36,953 nt of DNA from an uncultured Chloroflexota bacterium (GCA_937870845.1 CALMZR010000326.1:1-36953), one strand, 5' to 3'; positions 16,488-24,018 are shown, counted from the stretch's first letter. A program made the numbers and translations. Notes: generated from the letters alone by a model not told the origin.

Positions 16488-16631
16488 TGGTAGGGATCTG
16501 CGGCTGTTGGGGGTCCGTCCAACCCACTCCCGATTGGCCACCAATTGAAGGCCGCTTCAGCCCGGTTTGACAAGCGGCGGCCCTGCCGTATGATGCCCCG
16601 AACGCACGAAGCCAGGAGAGGAGGCTCGACG

Positions 16632-18341
16632 ATGACCCGACTCGCAGGGAGGCAGACGTCGCTGCTGCGGCGCCAAGTGGACGCCGCCATCAGGGAGTGG
16701 GAGCGGGGAACGCTCGACCGGCGCTCGCTGCTGCGGCGGGCGGCGCTGCTGGGGATGAGCGCCCCGGCGCTGGCGATGCTGCTGGGGCGGGCCTCGACCC
16801 CGCTCGCGTCCGCATCCGCGCTGCGGGCGCTGCAGGACGACCCCGCGGCCGGGACGCCGGGCGGCACGCTGCGCGTGGCCACCATCGGCGAGCCGCCGCA
16901 TCTGGACGAGCACCAGTCGACAGCGGAGATCATCGCCGTCATCGGTTACTGCGCCTACGAAGGGTTGTTCACCTACGACGCGGACTACCAGCCGATCCCC
17001 GAGCTGGTCGCCGAGCACACCGTCTCCGACGACGGTCTGACGCACACCATGGCGCTGCGCCAGGGGGTGATGTTCCACAACGGCGAGCCGATGACCGCCG
17101 CCGACGTCATCGCCTCCGTCGAGCGTTGGGGGCGGATCAGCGGCGTCGGGCAGCGGCTGATGGAGAAGACGAGCGAGCTGGCCCAGGTCGATGACTCCAC
17201 CATCGAGTTCCGCCTCAGCGAGCCGTATGGGACGATTCTCATCGCGCTGGCGCACAATACGCAGGCCTGCACCATCCATCCCAAGTCGATCCTGGACGCG
17301 GCGGGCGACGACCCGATGACGAACGCCGACCAGTACGTCGGCACCGGGCCGTACCGGCTGGTGGAGTGGCAGCGCGACGCGGCGATGCGTTTCGAGCGCT
17401 TCGACGAGTACCAGTCGTCCTCTGAAGATGGGCCGCTGGGCTACGGCGGGACGAAGTACGCCTACGCCGACGCCATCGAGTTCATCCCGGTGCCGGACGA
17501 GGCGGCGCGCGTGGCCGGGTTGCAGGCGGGGGATTACCAGCTCGCGCTCGATATCGGCAATGACCAGTACGCGGTGCTGGCGGACTTCCCTGGCGTGGTG
17601 GCGGAGATCCTCACGCCGACGAACTGGGATGTCTTCTTCCTCAACTGGGAGTCGCCGATGATGGGCAACCTGGCCATGCGCCAGGCGGTGCAGGCGGCGT
17701 TCGACCACCTGCCGATGCTGCAATCGGGCCGCGGCGGCGACGAGTTCATCCGCCTCGACCCGGGGCTGATGATGCAGCAGACGCCGTGGTGGTCCGAGGC
17801 CGGGGCCGAGCGCTACAACGTCAACGACCCGGAGCTGGCGCGGGCCAAGCTGGAGGAGGCCGGCTACGACGGCGAGCCGCTGCGCTTCCTGACGACGCAG
17901 GAATACTCCTACATGTACGGCGAGGCGATCGTGGCCCAGCAGCAACTGGAGGCGGTCGGGATCACGGTCGATCTGCAGGTGGTCGACTGGGCGACGGTGC
18001 TGGAGCGGCGGGCCATCCCCGAGGAGTGGGACATGTTCGGCACCGGGCACGGCTTCGTGCCCGACCCGAGCCAGATCTCCTACGTCGGGCAGATGAACCA
18101 GTACCCCGGCTGGTGGAGCAGCGAAAGCAGCCTGGCGCTGGCGGCGGAGCTGCTGGCCGAGTCGGAATTCGAGACGCGCATGCCGATCTTCGAGCAGATC
18201 CAGGAGGCGCACTACACGGAGATCCCGGCGATCAAGATCGGCGACTCCAGCAACGTTTCTTTCCGCTCCGAAGCAATCGGGGGCTGGGACGGGCAGTTCG
18301 AGCGGGGGGTGAAGTTCTGGAATCTGTGGCTGAACGAGTGA
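16632..18341 (+). CDS. Oligopeptide-type ABC substrate-binding protein with twin-arginine-like N-terminus
   Basis: 569 residues. The ATG at 16632 follows an AGGAGAGGAGG region. Unlike the other binding protein it has a long N-terminus with LDRRSLLRRAALLGMSAPAL (about 34-53), a twin-arginine-like export signal, then an Ala/Ser-rich cleavage region. Family 5 features follow: GGTLRVATIGEPPHLD, TMALRQGVMFHNGEPMTAADV, YVGTGPYRLVEWQRD and a C-terminal PSQISYVGQMNQYPGWW segment. It is the first gene of the plus-strand importer operon. Its stop codon overlaps the first unit of heptamer locus B. Confidence 0.92.
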   Translation: MTRLAGRQTSLLRRQVDAAIREWERGTLDRRSLLRRAALLGMSAPALAMLLGRASTPLASASALRALQDDPAAGTPGGTLRVATIGEPPHLDEHQSTAEIIAVIGYCAYEGLFTYDADYQPIPELVAEHTVSDDGLTHTMALRQGVMFHNGEPMTAADVIASVERWGRISGVGQRLMEKTSELAQVDDSTIEFRLSEPYGTILIALAHNTQACTIHPKSILDAAGDDPMTNADQYVGTGPYRLVEWQRDAAMRFERFDEYQSSSEDGPLGYGGTKYAYADAIEFIPVPDEAARVAGLQAGDYQLALDIGNDQYAVLADFPGVVAEILTPTNWDVFFLNWESPMMGNLAMRQAVQAAFDHLPMLQSGRGGDEFIRLDPGLMMQQTPWWSEAGAERYNVNDPELARAKLEEAGYDGEPLRFLTTQEYSYMYGEAIVAQQQLEAVGITVDLQVVDWATVLERRAIPEEWDMFGTGHGFVPDPSQISYVGQMNQYPGWWSSESSLALAAELLAESEFETRMPIFEQIQEAHYTEIPAIKIGDSSNVSFRSEAIGGWDGQFERGVKFWNLWLNE

Positions 18342-18486
18342 GGCGGGAGGCGGGAGGCGGAAGGCGGGAGGACGACGGGCGAGGCGCGCCTCGCCAGGGC
18401 ACGGCATGCCGTGCCCCTACCGTTGTCTTGCCGCCTTGCCGTCTTTCCGTTCTTTCCTTCCGCCTCCCGCCTCCCGCCTCCCGCCT
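18341..18486. repeat. Inverted heptamer arrays around two palindromes (locus B)
   Basis: Five units of AGGCGGG type fill 18341-18375; the first unit uses the last base of the preceding stop codon. Four clear units of CCCGCCT type fill 18459-18486, preceded by degenerate 7-8-base units from about 18424. Between them lie two perfect palindromes, GGCGAGGCGCGCCTCGCC (18378-18395) and GGGCACGGCATGCCGTGCCC (18397-18416). The variant unit AGGCGGA occurs in both arms. Confidence 0.88.
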
Positions 18487-18492
18487 CGTCCC

Positions 18493-19443
18493 GTGACCGC
18501 CTACATCCTGCGCCGCCTCGTCCTGCTCGTCCCGGTGATGATCGTGGTCGGGGTGGTGGTGTTTGCGCTGGTGCACCTGACGCCGGGGGATCCGGCGGCG
18601 GTGATTCTGGGGGACCGGGCGACAGCGGAGGATATTCAGCGGCTGCGGGAGCAGTTGGGCTTGAACGACCCGTTGCCGGTGCAGTTCGCGCGGTGGTTCG
18701 GGGACATGCTGCGGCTCGATTTCGGGGAGTCGATCTTCCTGGGGGAGCCGGTGACGCGGGCGCTGCTGGACCGGGTGCAGCCGACGGCGCTGCTGACGCT
18801 CTACGCGCTGCTGATCCAGATCGCCATCGGCGTGCCGGCGGGGGTGCTGGCGGCGGTGCGCCACAATTCGCCGCTGGACCGGGTCTTCACCGTGATGGCC
18901 ATCTCCGGCTCGGCGATCCCGACCTTTTTTCTTGGGATCGTCCTCATCCTCATCTTTGCCGTGCGGCTGCGCTGGCTGCCGTCCGGGGGGTACGCGCCGC
19001 CGGGGGAGGGGCTGGGGGCGCATCTGCAGAGCATGGTCCTGCCGGCGTTCGCACTGGGGTTCTCGGCGGCGGGGCTGCTGGCGCGGATGGTGCGCTCCTC
19101 GATGCTCGACGTGCTGCGCGAGGACTACGTGCGCACCGCCTGGGCCAAGGGGCTGCCCGAACGGCTGATCATCGTGCGCCACGCGCTGAGGAACGCGCTG
19201 ATCCCGGCGCTGACCATTATCGGCATCTCGGTGGGGGCGCTGCTGGGCGGGGCGGTGGTGACGGAGACGGTGTTCACGATTCCGGGGATGGGGCGGCTGG
19301 TGGTGCAGAGCATCGCGCGGCGGGACTACCCGGTGATCCAGGGGGCGATCGTGGCGATCGCGCTGACGTACGTGCTGGTGAATCTGGTGGTGGATGTGCT
19401 GTATGTGTATATCGATCCGCGGGTGCGGTTGGGGGGGGAGTGA
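18493..19443 (+). CDS. Oligopeptide ABC importer permease, DppB/OppB type (second system)
   Basis: 316 residues. The GTG at 18493 gives the standard start TAYILRRLVLLVPVMIVVG. Reading further upstream would translate the heptamer array, which is not credible. Landmarks are HLTPGDPAAVILGDRA, LGLNDPLPVQFARWFG, the EAA loop EDYVRTAWAKGLPERLIIVRHAL and the end YVYIDPRVRLGGE. No Shine-Dalgarno sequence is visible, because the bases before the start are the pyrimidine-rich repeat arm. Its translation may therefore be weak or rely on another route. Confidence 0.92.
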   Translation: MTAYILRRLVLLVPVMIVVGVVVFALVHLTPGDPAAVILGDRATAEDIQRLREQLGLNDPLPVQFARWFGDMLRLDFGESIFLGEPVTRALLDRVQPTALLTLYALLIQIAIGVPAGVLAAVRHNSPLDRVFTVMAISGSAIPTFFLGIVLILIFAVRLRWLPSGGYAPPGEGLGAHLQSMVLPAFALGFSAAGLLARMVRSSMLDVLREDYVRTAWAKGLPERLIIVRHALRNALIPALTIIGISVGALLGGAVVTETVFTIPGMGRLVVQSIARRDYPVIQGAIVAIALTYVLVNLVVDVLYVYIDPRVRLGGE

Positions 19444-19470
19444 TCGAGGCGCACGCCCTCTCCCTCCGCA

Positions 19471-19590
19471 ACCCTCACCCCAACCCCTCTCCCTTTGCGA
19501 AGGGAGAGGGGCTACGTGCCTGCGACATCGTTCCAAATCGCGCTCCCTTCTCCCCGCGCGCGGGGAGAAGGGTTAGGGATGAGGGGCGTT
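19471..19590. repeat. Bipartite double-hairpin (REP-like) element, copy 2
   Basis: Hairpin 1 pairs 19484-19495 (CCCCTCTCCCTT) with 19500-19511. Hairpin 2 pairs 19545-19556 (CCCTTCTCCCCG) with 19561-19572. The first hairpin has changed on both sides of its stem compared with copy 1 (CG pairs replaced by matching TA pairs), so the pairing is conserved while the sequence is not. It lies between the two permease genes. Confidence 0.88.
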
Positions 19591-19609
19591 CGGCGCGAGG
19601 ACGTTCCTG

Positions 19610-20512
19610 ATGGCAATCGTAACGAGCGCCGGACCACGTGCAGAAACCGCGGCCCTCTCCCGCGCTCCGGATCGCTCGCGCTGGGCGGCCGGGGCGCGGA
19701 CGCTGTTCGGCAACCCGGTGACGATCGTTGCTGCCGTCTTTCTGCTCCTCGTGGTCCTTGCCGCGGTCTTCGCCCCGGTGATCGCGAGGCATGATCCGAC
19801 GTTTCTCGATCCGGGGGTGCGGTTGCAGGGGCCGTCGGCCGAGTTCCCGATGGGGACGGACGACCGGGGGCGGGACATCTTCAGCCGGGTGATCTATGGG
19901 GGGCGCGTCTCGCTGGCGATCGGGGTGGGCGTGACGCTGGCGGCGGCGGCGATCGGGTCGGTGCTGGGGCTGCTGTCGGGGTATTTCCCGCGGCTCGATA
20001 CGCCGATCATGCGCACGCTGGACGGGCTGATGGCGTTCCCCAGCATCCTGCTGGCGATCGCGATCATGGCCAGCCTGGGGCCGTCGGCGACGAACGTCTT
20101 TCTGGCGCTGACGGTGGTCTACACGCCGACGGTGGCGCGGCTGGTGCGCAGCACGACGTTGGTGACGCGGCAGCAGCCGTTCGTGGAGTCGGCGCGGTCG
20201 ATCGGGATGACGGACGCGGGGATTTTGCTGCGCTACGTCTACCCGAACGGACTCTCGCCGCTGATCGTGCAGTGCACCTTCGTGGTGGCGTTCGCCATCA
20301 TCTCGGAGGCGTCGCTGTCGTTTCTGGGGGCGGGGGTGGACCCGGAGACGCCGACGTGGGGGAACATGCTGCGCGACGGGCAGCGGGTGCTGCAGGTCGC
20401 GTGGTGGCTGGCGCTCTTTCCGGGGATCGCGCTGGTCCTGACGGTGCTGACGCTCAACGTGCTGGGGGATGCGCTGCGGGACGCGCTGGACCCACGGGGG
20501 CGGGGAAGGTAG
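19610..20512 (+). CDS. Oligopeptide ABC importer permease, DppC/OppC type (second system)
   Basis: 300 residues from the ATG at 19610. After a cytoplasmic N-terminus comes a membrane segment (VTIVAAVFLLLVVLAAVFAPVI, about 37-58), the conserved GTDDRGRDIFSRVIYGGRVSL, and five further segments. The EAA loop is QPFVESARSIGMTDAGILLRYVYPNG, where the usual His of HILPN is Tyr. It ends LGDALRDALDPRG, typical of OppC. It pairs with the upstream permease. The heptamer element with the S23 gene follows four bases after its stop. Confidence 0.92.
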   Translation: MAIVTSAGPRAETAALSRAPDRSRWAAGARTLFGNPVTIVAAVFLLLVVLAAVFAPVIARHDPTFLDPGVRLQGPSAEFPMGTDDRGRDIFSRVIYGGRVSLAIGVGVTLAAAAIGSVLGLLSGYFPRLDTPIMRTLDGLMAFPSILLAIAIMASLGPSATNVFLALTVVYTPTVARLVRSTTLVTRQQPFVESARSIGMTDAGILLRYVYPNGLSPLIVQCTFVVAFAIISEASLSFLGAGVDPETPTWGNMLRDGQRVLQVAWWLALFPGIALVLTVLTLNVLGDALRDALDPRGRGR

Positions 20513-20516
20513 GCGG

Positions 20517-20551
20517 GCTATCAGCTATCAGCTATCAGCTATCAGCTTTCA
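20517..20551 (+). repeat. Left heptamer arm of locus C
   Basis: Four exact copies of GCTATCA are followed by one GCTTTCA. The arm begins four bases after the stop codon of the permease. Read in any frame on this strand it contains no stop codon. It is the exact complement of the innermost five units of the right arm at 20949-20983, including the variant unit in the innermost place. Confidence 0.95.
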
Positions 20552-20576
20552 GCCCGACGGCGACGTGGAGGGCAAG

Positions 20577-20951
20577 GTGGGGGACTTTCGCAACCTCAAG
20601 GTGTGGGAAAAGGGGCATCGGTTGACGCTGGACGTTTACGCCGCGACGAGGCCGTTTCCACGTGACGAACTCGTCGCATTGACCGGCCAGTTGCGGCGAT
20701 CGGTTTCGTCCATACCCGCAAACATCGCCGAAGGGTGCGGACGCAACGGAGACGCTGAGTTGGCGCGGTTCATGGACATCGCCATGGGCTCGGCGAGCGA
20801 GCTCAGCTACCACCTCATCCTTGCCCGCGATCTCGGCTACCTCCTGTCCCAAAACTATGATCGCCTTGCCGGCGAAACGGAGGAGATCAAACGCATGCTC
20901 GCCACCTTCACCGCCCGCCTGCGCAACAAGACGCCAAGACCCGACCGCTGA
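20577..20951 (+). CDS. Four-helix-bundle (S23 / 23S rRNA intervening-sequence) family protein
   Basis: 124 residues. The GTG at 20577 has GGAGGG just upstream and gives the family's usual start GDFRNLKVWEKGH. The family signature follows: FPRDELVALTGQLRRSVSSIPANIAEGCGRNG, with a C-terminal Glu/Lys-rich helix. Members form pentameric four-helix bundles. They are found inside 23S rRNA intervening sequences, and relatives (Avd) assist reverse transcriptases in diversity-generating retroelements. The biochemical role of stand-alone members is not known. The gene lies between inverted heptamer arms, and its TGA stop is the first three bases of the right arm. It interrupts an importer operon. Confidence 0.92.
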   Translation: MGDFRNLKVWEKGHRLTLDVYAATRPFPRDELVALTGQLRRSVSSIPANIAEGCGRNGDAELARFMDIAMGSASELSYHLILARDLGYLLSQNYDRLAGETEEIKRMLATFTARLRNKTPRPDR

Positions 20952-21004
20952 AAGCTGATAGCTGATAGCTGATAGCTGATAGCTGATAGCTGATAGCTGA
21001 TAGC
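20949..21004 (+). repeat. Right heptamer arm of locus C
   Basis: One TGAAAGC is followed by seven exact copies of TGATAGC. It ends two bases before the ribosome site of the dipeptidase gene. Because 7 is not a multiple of 3 and the unit contains TGA, an array of three units closes all three reading frames. With the left arm it could form a perfect stem of 35 base pairs, with register slippage because the right arm has three more units. Confidence 0.95.
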
Positions 21005-21016
21005 CCGGAGGCCCCC

Positions 21017-22084
21017 ATGCTCGTCGTCGACGCCCATCTCGACCTGGCGATGAACGCGGTGATGTGGAACCGCGATCTGGCGCTGAGCGCGCACGAGACG
21101 CGGGGGATCGAGCGCGCGGAAGGGATGACGGAGAAAGGGCGAGGCGCGGGGACGGTGGGGTTTCCGGATTTGCGGGCGGGGGAGGTGGGGCTCGTCTTCG
21201 CCACGGTGATCGCGCGCAAGAACCACGGCCAGAACAGCGGTATCGATTTTCGGACGCACGAGATCGCCTTCGCGCAGGCGCAGGGGCAGCTCGCGTACTA
21301 CCGGGAGCTGGAGCGGCAGGGGGTGATCCGCATCGTGCGCACGCGGGAGGATCTGGCGGCGTGGCGGGCGGGGTGGGACGCGGACCCGGCGACGGCGCCG
21401 TTCGGGTTCGTGCTGCTGATGGAGGGGGCGGACCCGATCGTGGCGCCGGAGCAGGCGGGGCTGTGGTGGAGTGATGGGTTGCGGATCGTGGGGCTGGCGC
21501 ATTACGGGCCGAGCGCGTACGCCTTCGGCACGGGGAGCGCGGGGCCGCTGACGGCCAAGGGGCGGGCGCTGCTGAAGGAGATGGACGGGCTGGGGATGAT
21601 GCTGGACGTCTCCCACCTGACCGACGAGAGTTTTCACGAGGCGCTCGACGTGTTTCGAGGGCCGGTGCTGGCCAGCCACTCCAACTGCCGCGCCCTCGTG
21701 CCCGGCGACCGGCAGCTCGACGACGCCATGATCCGGCGGCTGATCGAGCGGGATGGGGTGATCGGGGCGGCGATGGACGCCTGGATGCTGCAACCGGGGT
21801 GGGTGCGGGGGGAGACGACGAACGAGGGGCTAACGTTGGAGGCGGTGGTGGACCAGATCGACCACGTCTGTCAGATCGCGGGGAACAGCCGGCACGCGGC
21901 GATCGGGACGGACCTCGATGGGGGGTACGGGATCGAGCAGACGCCGCGGGATGTGGACACGATCGCGGACGTGCAGCGGATTGGGGAGCTATTGAGGGGA
22001 AGGGGGTATGGGGAGGAGGACGTGGCGGGGGTGATGCATGGGAATTGGGAGAGGCTGTTGGACGACGGGCTGCCAAAAGCTTGA
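21017..22084 (+). CDS. Membrane dipeptidase, peptidase family M19
   Basis: 355 residues from the ATG at 21017 with GGAG upstream. The zinc ligands of renal-type dipeptidases are present: H7 and D9 (DAHLDL), E136 (LLMEGADP), H200 (DVSHLTD) and H221 (ASHSNC). The late GTDLDGGYG and HGNWERLL segments are also typical. No signal peptide is visible, so it is probably cytoplasmic. As the last gene of the importer operon it would hydrolyse imported dipeptides, including those with D-residues. The heptamer/S23 element lies between it and the permeases. Confidence 0.92.
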   Translation: MLVVDAHLDLAMNAVMWNRDLALSAHETRGIERAEGMTEKGRGAGTVGFPDLRAGEVGLVFATVIARKNHGQNSGIDFRTHEIAFAQAQGQLAYYRELERQGVIRIVRTREDLAAWRAGWDADPATAPFGFVLLMEGADPIVAPEQAGLWWSDGLRIVGLAHYGPSAYAFGTGSAGPLTAKGRALLKEMDGLGMMLDVSHLTDESFHEALDVFRGPVLASHSNCRALVPGDRQLDDAMIRRLIERDGVIGAAMDAWMLQPGWVRGETTNEGLTLEAVVDQIDHVCQIAGNSRHAAIGTDLDGGYGIEQTPRDVDTIADVQRIGELLRGRGYGEEDVAGVMHGNWERLLDDGLPKA

Positions 22085-22099
22085 GCGGTTACGGTCGCG

Positions 22100-22468
22100 C
22101 TACGGCAACGTCGATAGATCGTCGAGGAGCTGTCTTGCCACCGCAATAGCGTTCTGACTGATGGGTCCCGTGTTTGAGAACCCCGCCCTGTAGTCCGCCT
22201 TTATGCGCCAACCCTTGAGGCGTTGCCCATTCTGACCCACGCTCACGTGAATCGGTCCTCGCCCGAGTCCATCGATGAACCACTGCCAAACAACGTGGTG
22301 ATCGCTGCCTCTGCCGGTGAGTGGCACACGTTTTGACTTGGCGTACGCGGAGGCTTTGCCATAGCACGCGTAGTACGCACGGCTAATGGCCGACCGTTCG
22401 CCCCCCTCGCCGCCGACCAGCACGATCAGATCGTCCGCCACGTCCAGATATTCAGCCCAGTCAAACAC
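22100..22468 (-). CDS. HEPN-like small protein
   Basis: 122 residues from a GTG at 22468, two bases after the preceding stop. The N-terminal half (FDWAEYLDVADDL, then RSAISRAYYACYGKASAYA) has the pattern of HEPN-fold proteins, four-helix domains often found as RNase toxins or nucleotide-binding partners. Further on are KADYRAGF and a final helix. The usual R-x4-6-H catalytic motif is not evident, so nuclease activity is not claimed. It is the third gene of a tightly packed operon with lower G+C than its surroundings, ending 15 bases from the converging dipeptidase gene. Confidence 0.72.
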   Translation of the reverse strand: MFDWAEYLDVADDLIVLVGGEGGERSAISRAYYACYGKASAYAKSKRVPLTGRGSDHHVVWQWFIDGLGRGPIHVSVGQNGQRLKGWRIKADYRAGFSNTGPISQNAIAVARQLLDDLSTLP

Positions 22469-22470
22469 GC

Positions 22471-23181
22471 TTACACGTATTCCAACGTGACAGTCACCAG
22501 ATTGCCAATCTGCCTGACTCTATCGAACCACCAGCCTTCGTCAAAGGCCCGAAGCGTTGCCAACGCAATCTCGGGTGCAAGGCTGGAATTGATGACCACG
22601 AACAACTCAGCGTCGTCATCGGATTCCGGATCGTCCATGACCTCCAAGGCAAGGCGCTCAGAGCTGCCGAAGTAGTCAGCGGCCACCAACGCTATGTCCA
22701 GAAGAAGTGGAGGCAAGTCAACATGACGACGAAGGTAGGGTTCAACATCAGACCCTCGAAACTCATAAACCGTCGCAAGGTGTTCGATGATGGAGTCGTT
22801 GAGGTATGTCGAGGGACTGCCCCCCGTAGCTGTGGAAGCATGCCCGATGTCAGCCACGGTCGCGCCGATGCCGAAATCGGCCAAGCGAAGGGCGTATTGA
22901 AGGGTATCAGCGGTGTCTCCAAGCGCTGTTTCGATCGATCGAGCGTCAGGCAGAGCCGCGTGGCTCCACATCTCGGCGATTTCTCTTTTGCTGGTGGAAA
23001 GGGCGATTGTCTTGCGCGCAGGAGCGAAGGGCTCCCGACTGGTGTCCGATGAGGCCATTCGAACCCGGCTCCAACGGCCAAACGTATCCTTCCGTCTCAC
23101 AGCAAGCGATGCGCGAGCGCCCCGATCCTCAGCGAGGTCGGTCCTTTGGTTCCTGGAAAGCGTGGACTGCCTTTCAAGCAT
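22471..23181 (-). CDS. Protein of unknown function, middle gene of the HEPN operon
   Basis: 236 residues if it starts at the ATG at 23181, which overlaps the stop of the upstream gene by one base (TGATG). An ATG at 23058 with a GGAG upstream is the alternative. The protein is mixed helix and strand, acidic near PESDDDAELFVVINSS, and has no signal peptide or membrane segment. No family was recognised. The C-terminal SSLAPEIALATLRAFDEGWWFDRV resembles a folded helical core. Codon use is less G/C-biased than in neighbouring metabolic genes. Confidence 0.68.
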   Translation of the reverse strand: MLERQSTLSRNQRTDLAEDRGARASLAVRRKDTFGRWSRVRMASSDTSREPFAPARKTIALSTSKREIAEMWSHAALPDARSIETALGDTADTLQYALRLADFGIGATVADIGHASTATGGSPSTYLNDSIIEHLATVYEFRGSDVEPYLRRHVDLPPLLLDIALVAADYFGSSERLALEVMDDPESDDDAELFVVINSSLAPEIALATLRAFDEGWWFDRVRQIGNLVTVTLEYV

Positions 23182-23882
23182 CACCGTCTACTCCTGGCGT
23201 CCGCGCCTTGAAGAAGGCTGCGTGCAACGCTGGCTGCACCCTGCAGAGCCACTTCAGGCAGGTGTTGAATCACACTTGGGTCAGGTGGGAGGTTGAACCT
23301 GACGTCTACGAAGAGTTCCTCGCCAAAAGGACGATCGATAACCATGTCGAGTTCCGGGCGATTCAGCACCGAGTCTTCCGGAAGCACGACATGCAGCCCC
23401 CGAATCTCCCCACGAGGAATCGAAAGCTCGCTATTCTCCAGCTTGAATGGCAGGGGTATAGCCAATACACGTTCATCAGGCACTTCCAGCCTAAACTCCA
23501 CGCTCGCCCTCATCCAATTCGCAGTGCCGAGTAACTGCACGGTTGAGATGAACGTTGCTTCTTGCTTCGAGCGTTTGGAGCCACTCGAGACAGCTAGCCT
23601 CCCAGTTTCATAGCTGATCGAAAGTCGGAGTTCTTCTGGGGAGTCGTCGGCTCTCCAGAGCATAGCCTCTATCACGTGTTGGGTCTTGCGCCTGTCGCGC
23701 GTTGCGTACGTGGCGAAAAAATCAAGAAGGACGGCGTCTGCCTCTGGCGGTCGCTCGGCATACGGCCCCAGGATCGAGGCCCCTTCTTCCGTGTGGAAGC
23801 TCCCCATGATCGTCAGCTCAGTGGCATCACGAGAAGCCAGATTGAGTCGCGGGAACCTAGAATGGCGAGCGACGGATCTCAT
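23181..23882 (-). CDS. Protein of unknown function, first gene of the HEPN operon
   Basis: 233 residues from the ATG at 23882. The sequence alternates strands and short helices and looks cytoplasmic, with no signal peptide. Segments such as LRLSISYETGRLAVSS and VEFRLEVPDERVLAIPLPF suggest a beta-sandwich-like fold. No known family or catalytic motif could be identified. The gene overlaps the next one by one base, so the three genes are probably made together. Its third-base composition is lower in G+C than that of genes to the right. Confidence 0.68.
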   Translation of the reverse strand: MRSVARHSRFPRLNLASRDATELTIMGSFHTEEGASILGPYAERPPEADAVLLDFFATYATRDRRKTQHVIEAMLWRADDSPEELRLSISYETGRLAVSSGSKRSKQEATFISTVQLLGTANWMRASVEFRLEVPDERVLAIPLPFKLENSELSIPRGEIRGLHVVLPEDSVLNRPELDMVIDRPFGEELFVDVRFNLPPDPSVIQHLPEVALQGAASVARSLLQGADARSRR

Positions 23883-24018
23883 CGGTTGGCTTTCCGTAGT
23901 CCCGAGGATAGCTTACGCCTTCCTCACTTGACCGGGACGGGGCACTCTAGCCGTAATCCAGACCAGCGTCAACGAATACAGGAGTGTGACCGTGCTGCTC
24001 AGCGGTCGGGGAATTGGC

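Noticed and set aside
20469-20576. Upstream extension of the S23 reading frame through the left heptamer arm
   Set aside because: It would translate the permease end and the repeat. The family start GDFRNLKVWEK and GGAGGG support the GTG at 20577.
20577-20951. Diversity-generating retroelement Avd gene or a true 23S rRNA intervening sequence
   Set aside because: There is no reverse transcriptase, template repeat or rRNA sequence in the window; only the protein family is shared.
20517-21004. CRISPR array
   Set aside because: The units are 7 bases, directly joined without spacers, and the two arms are inverted. No cas gene is nearby.
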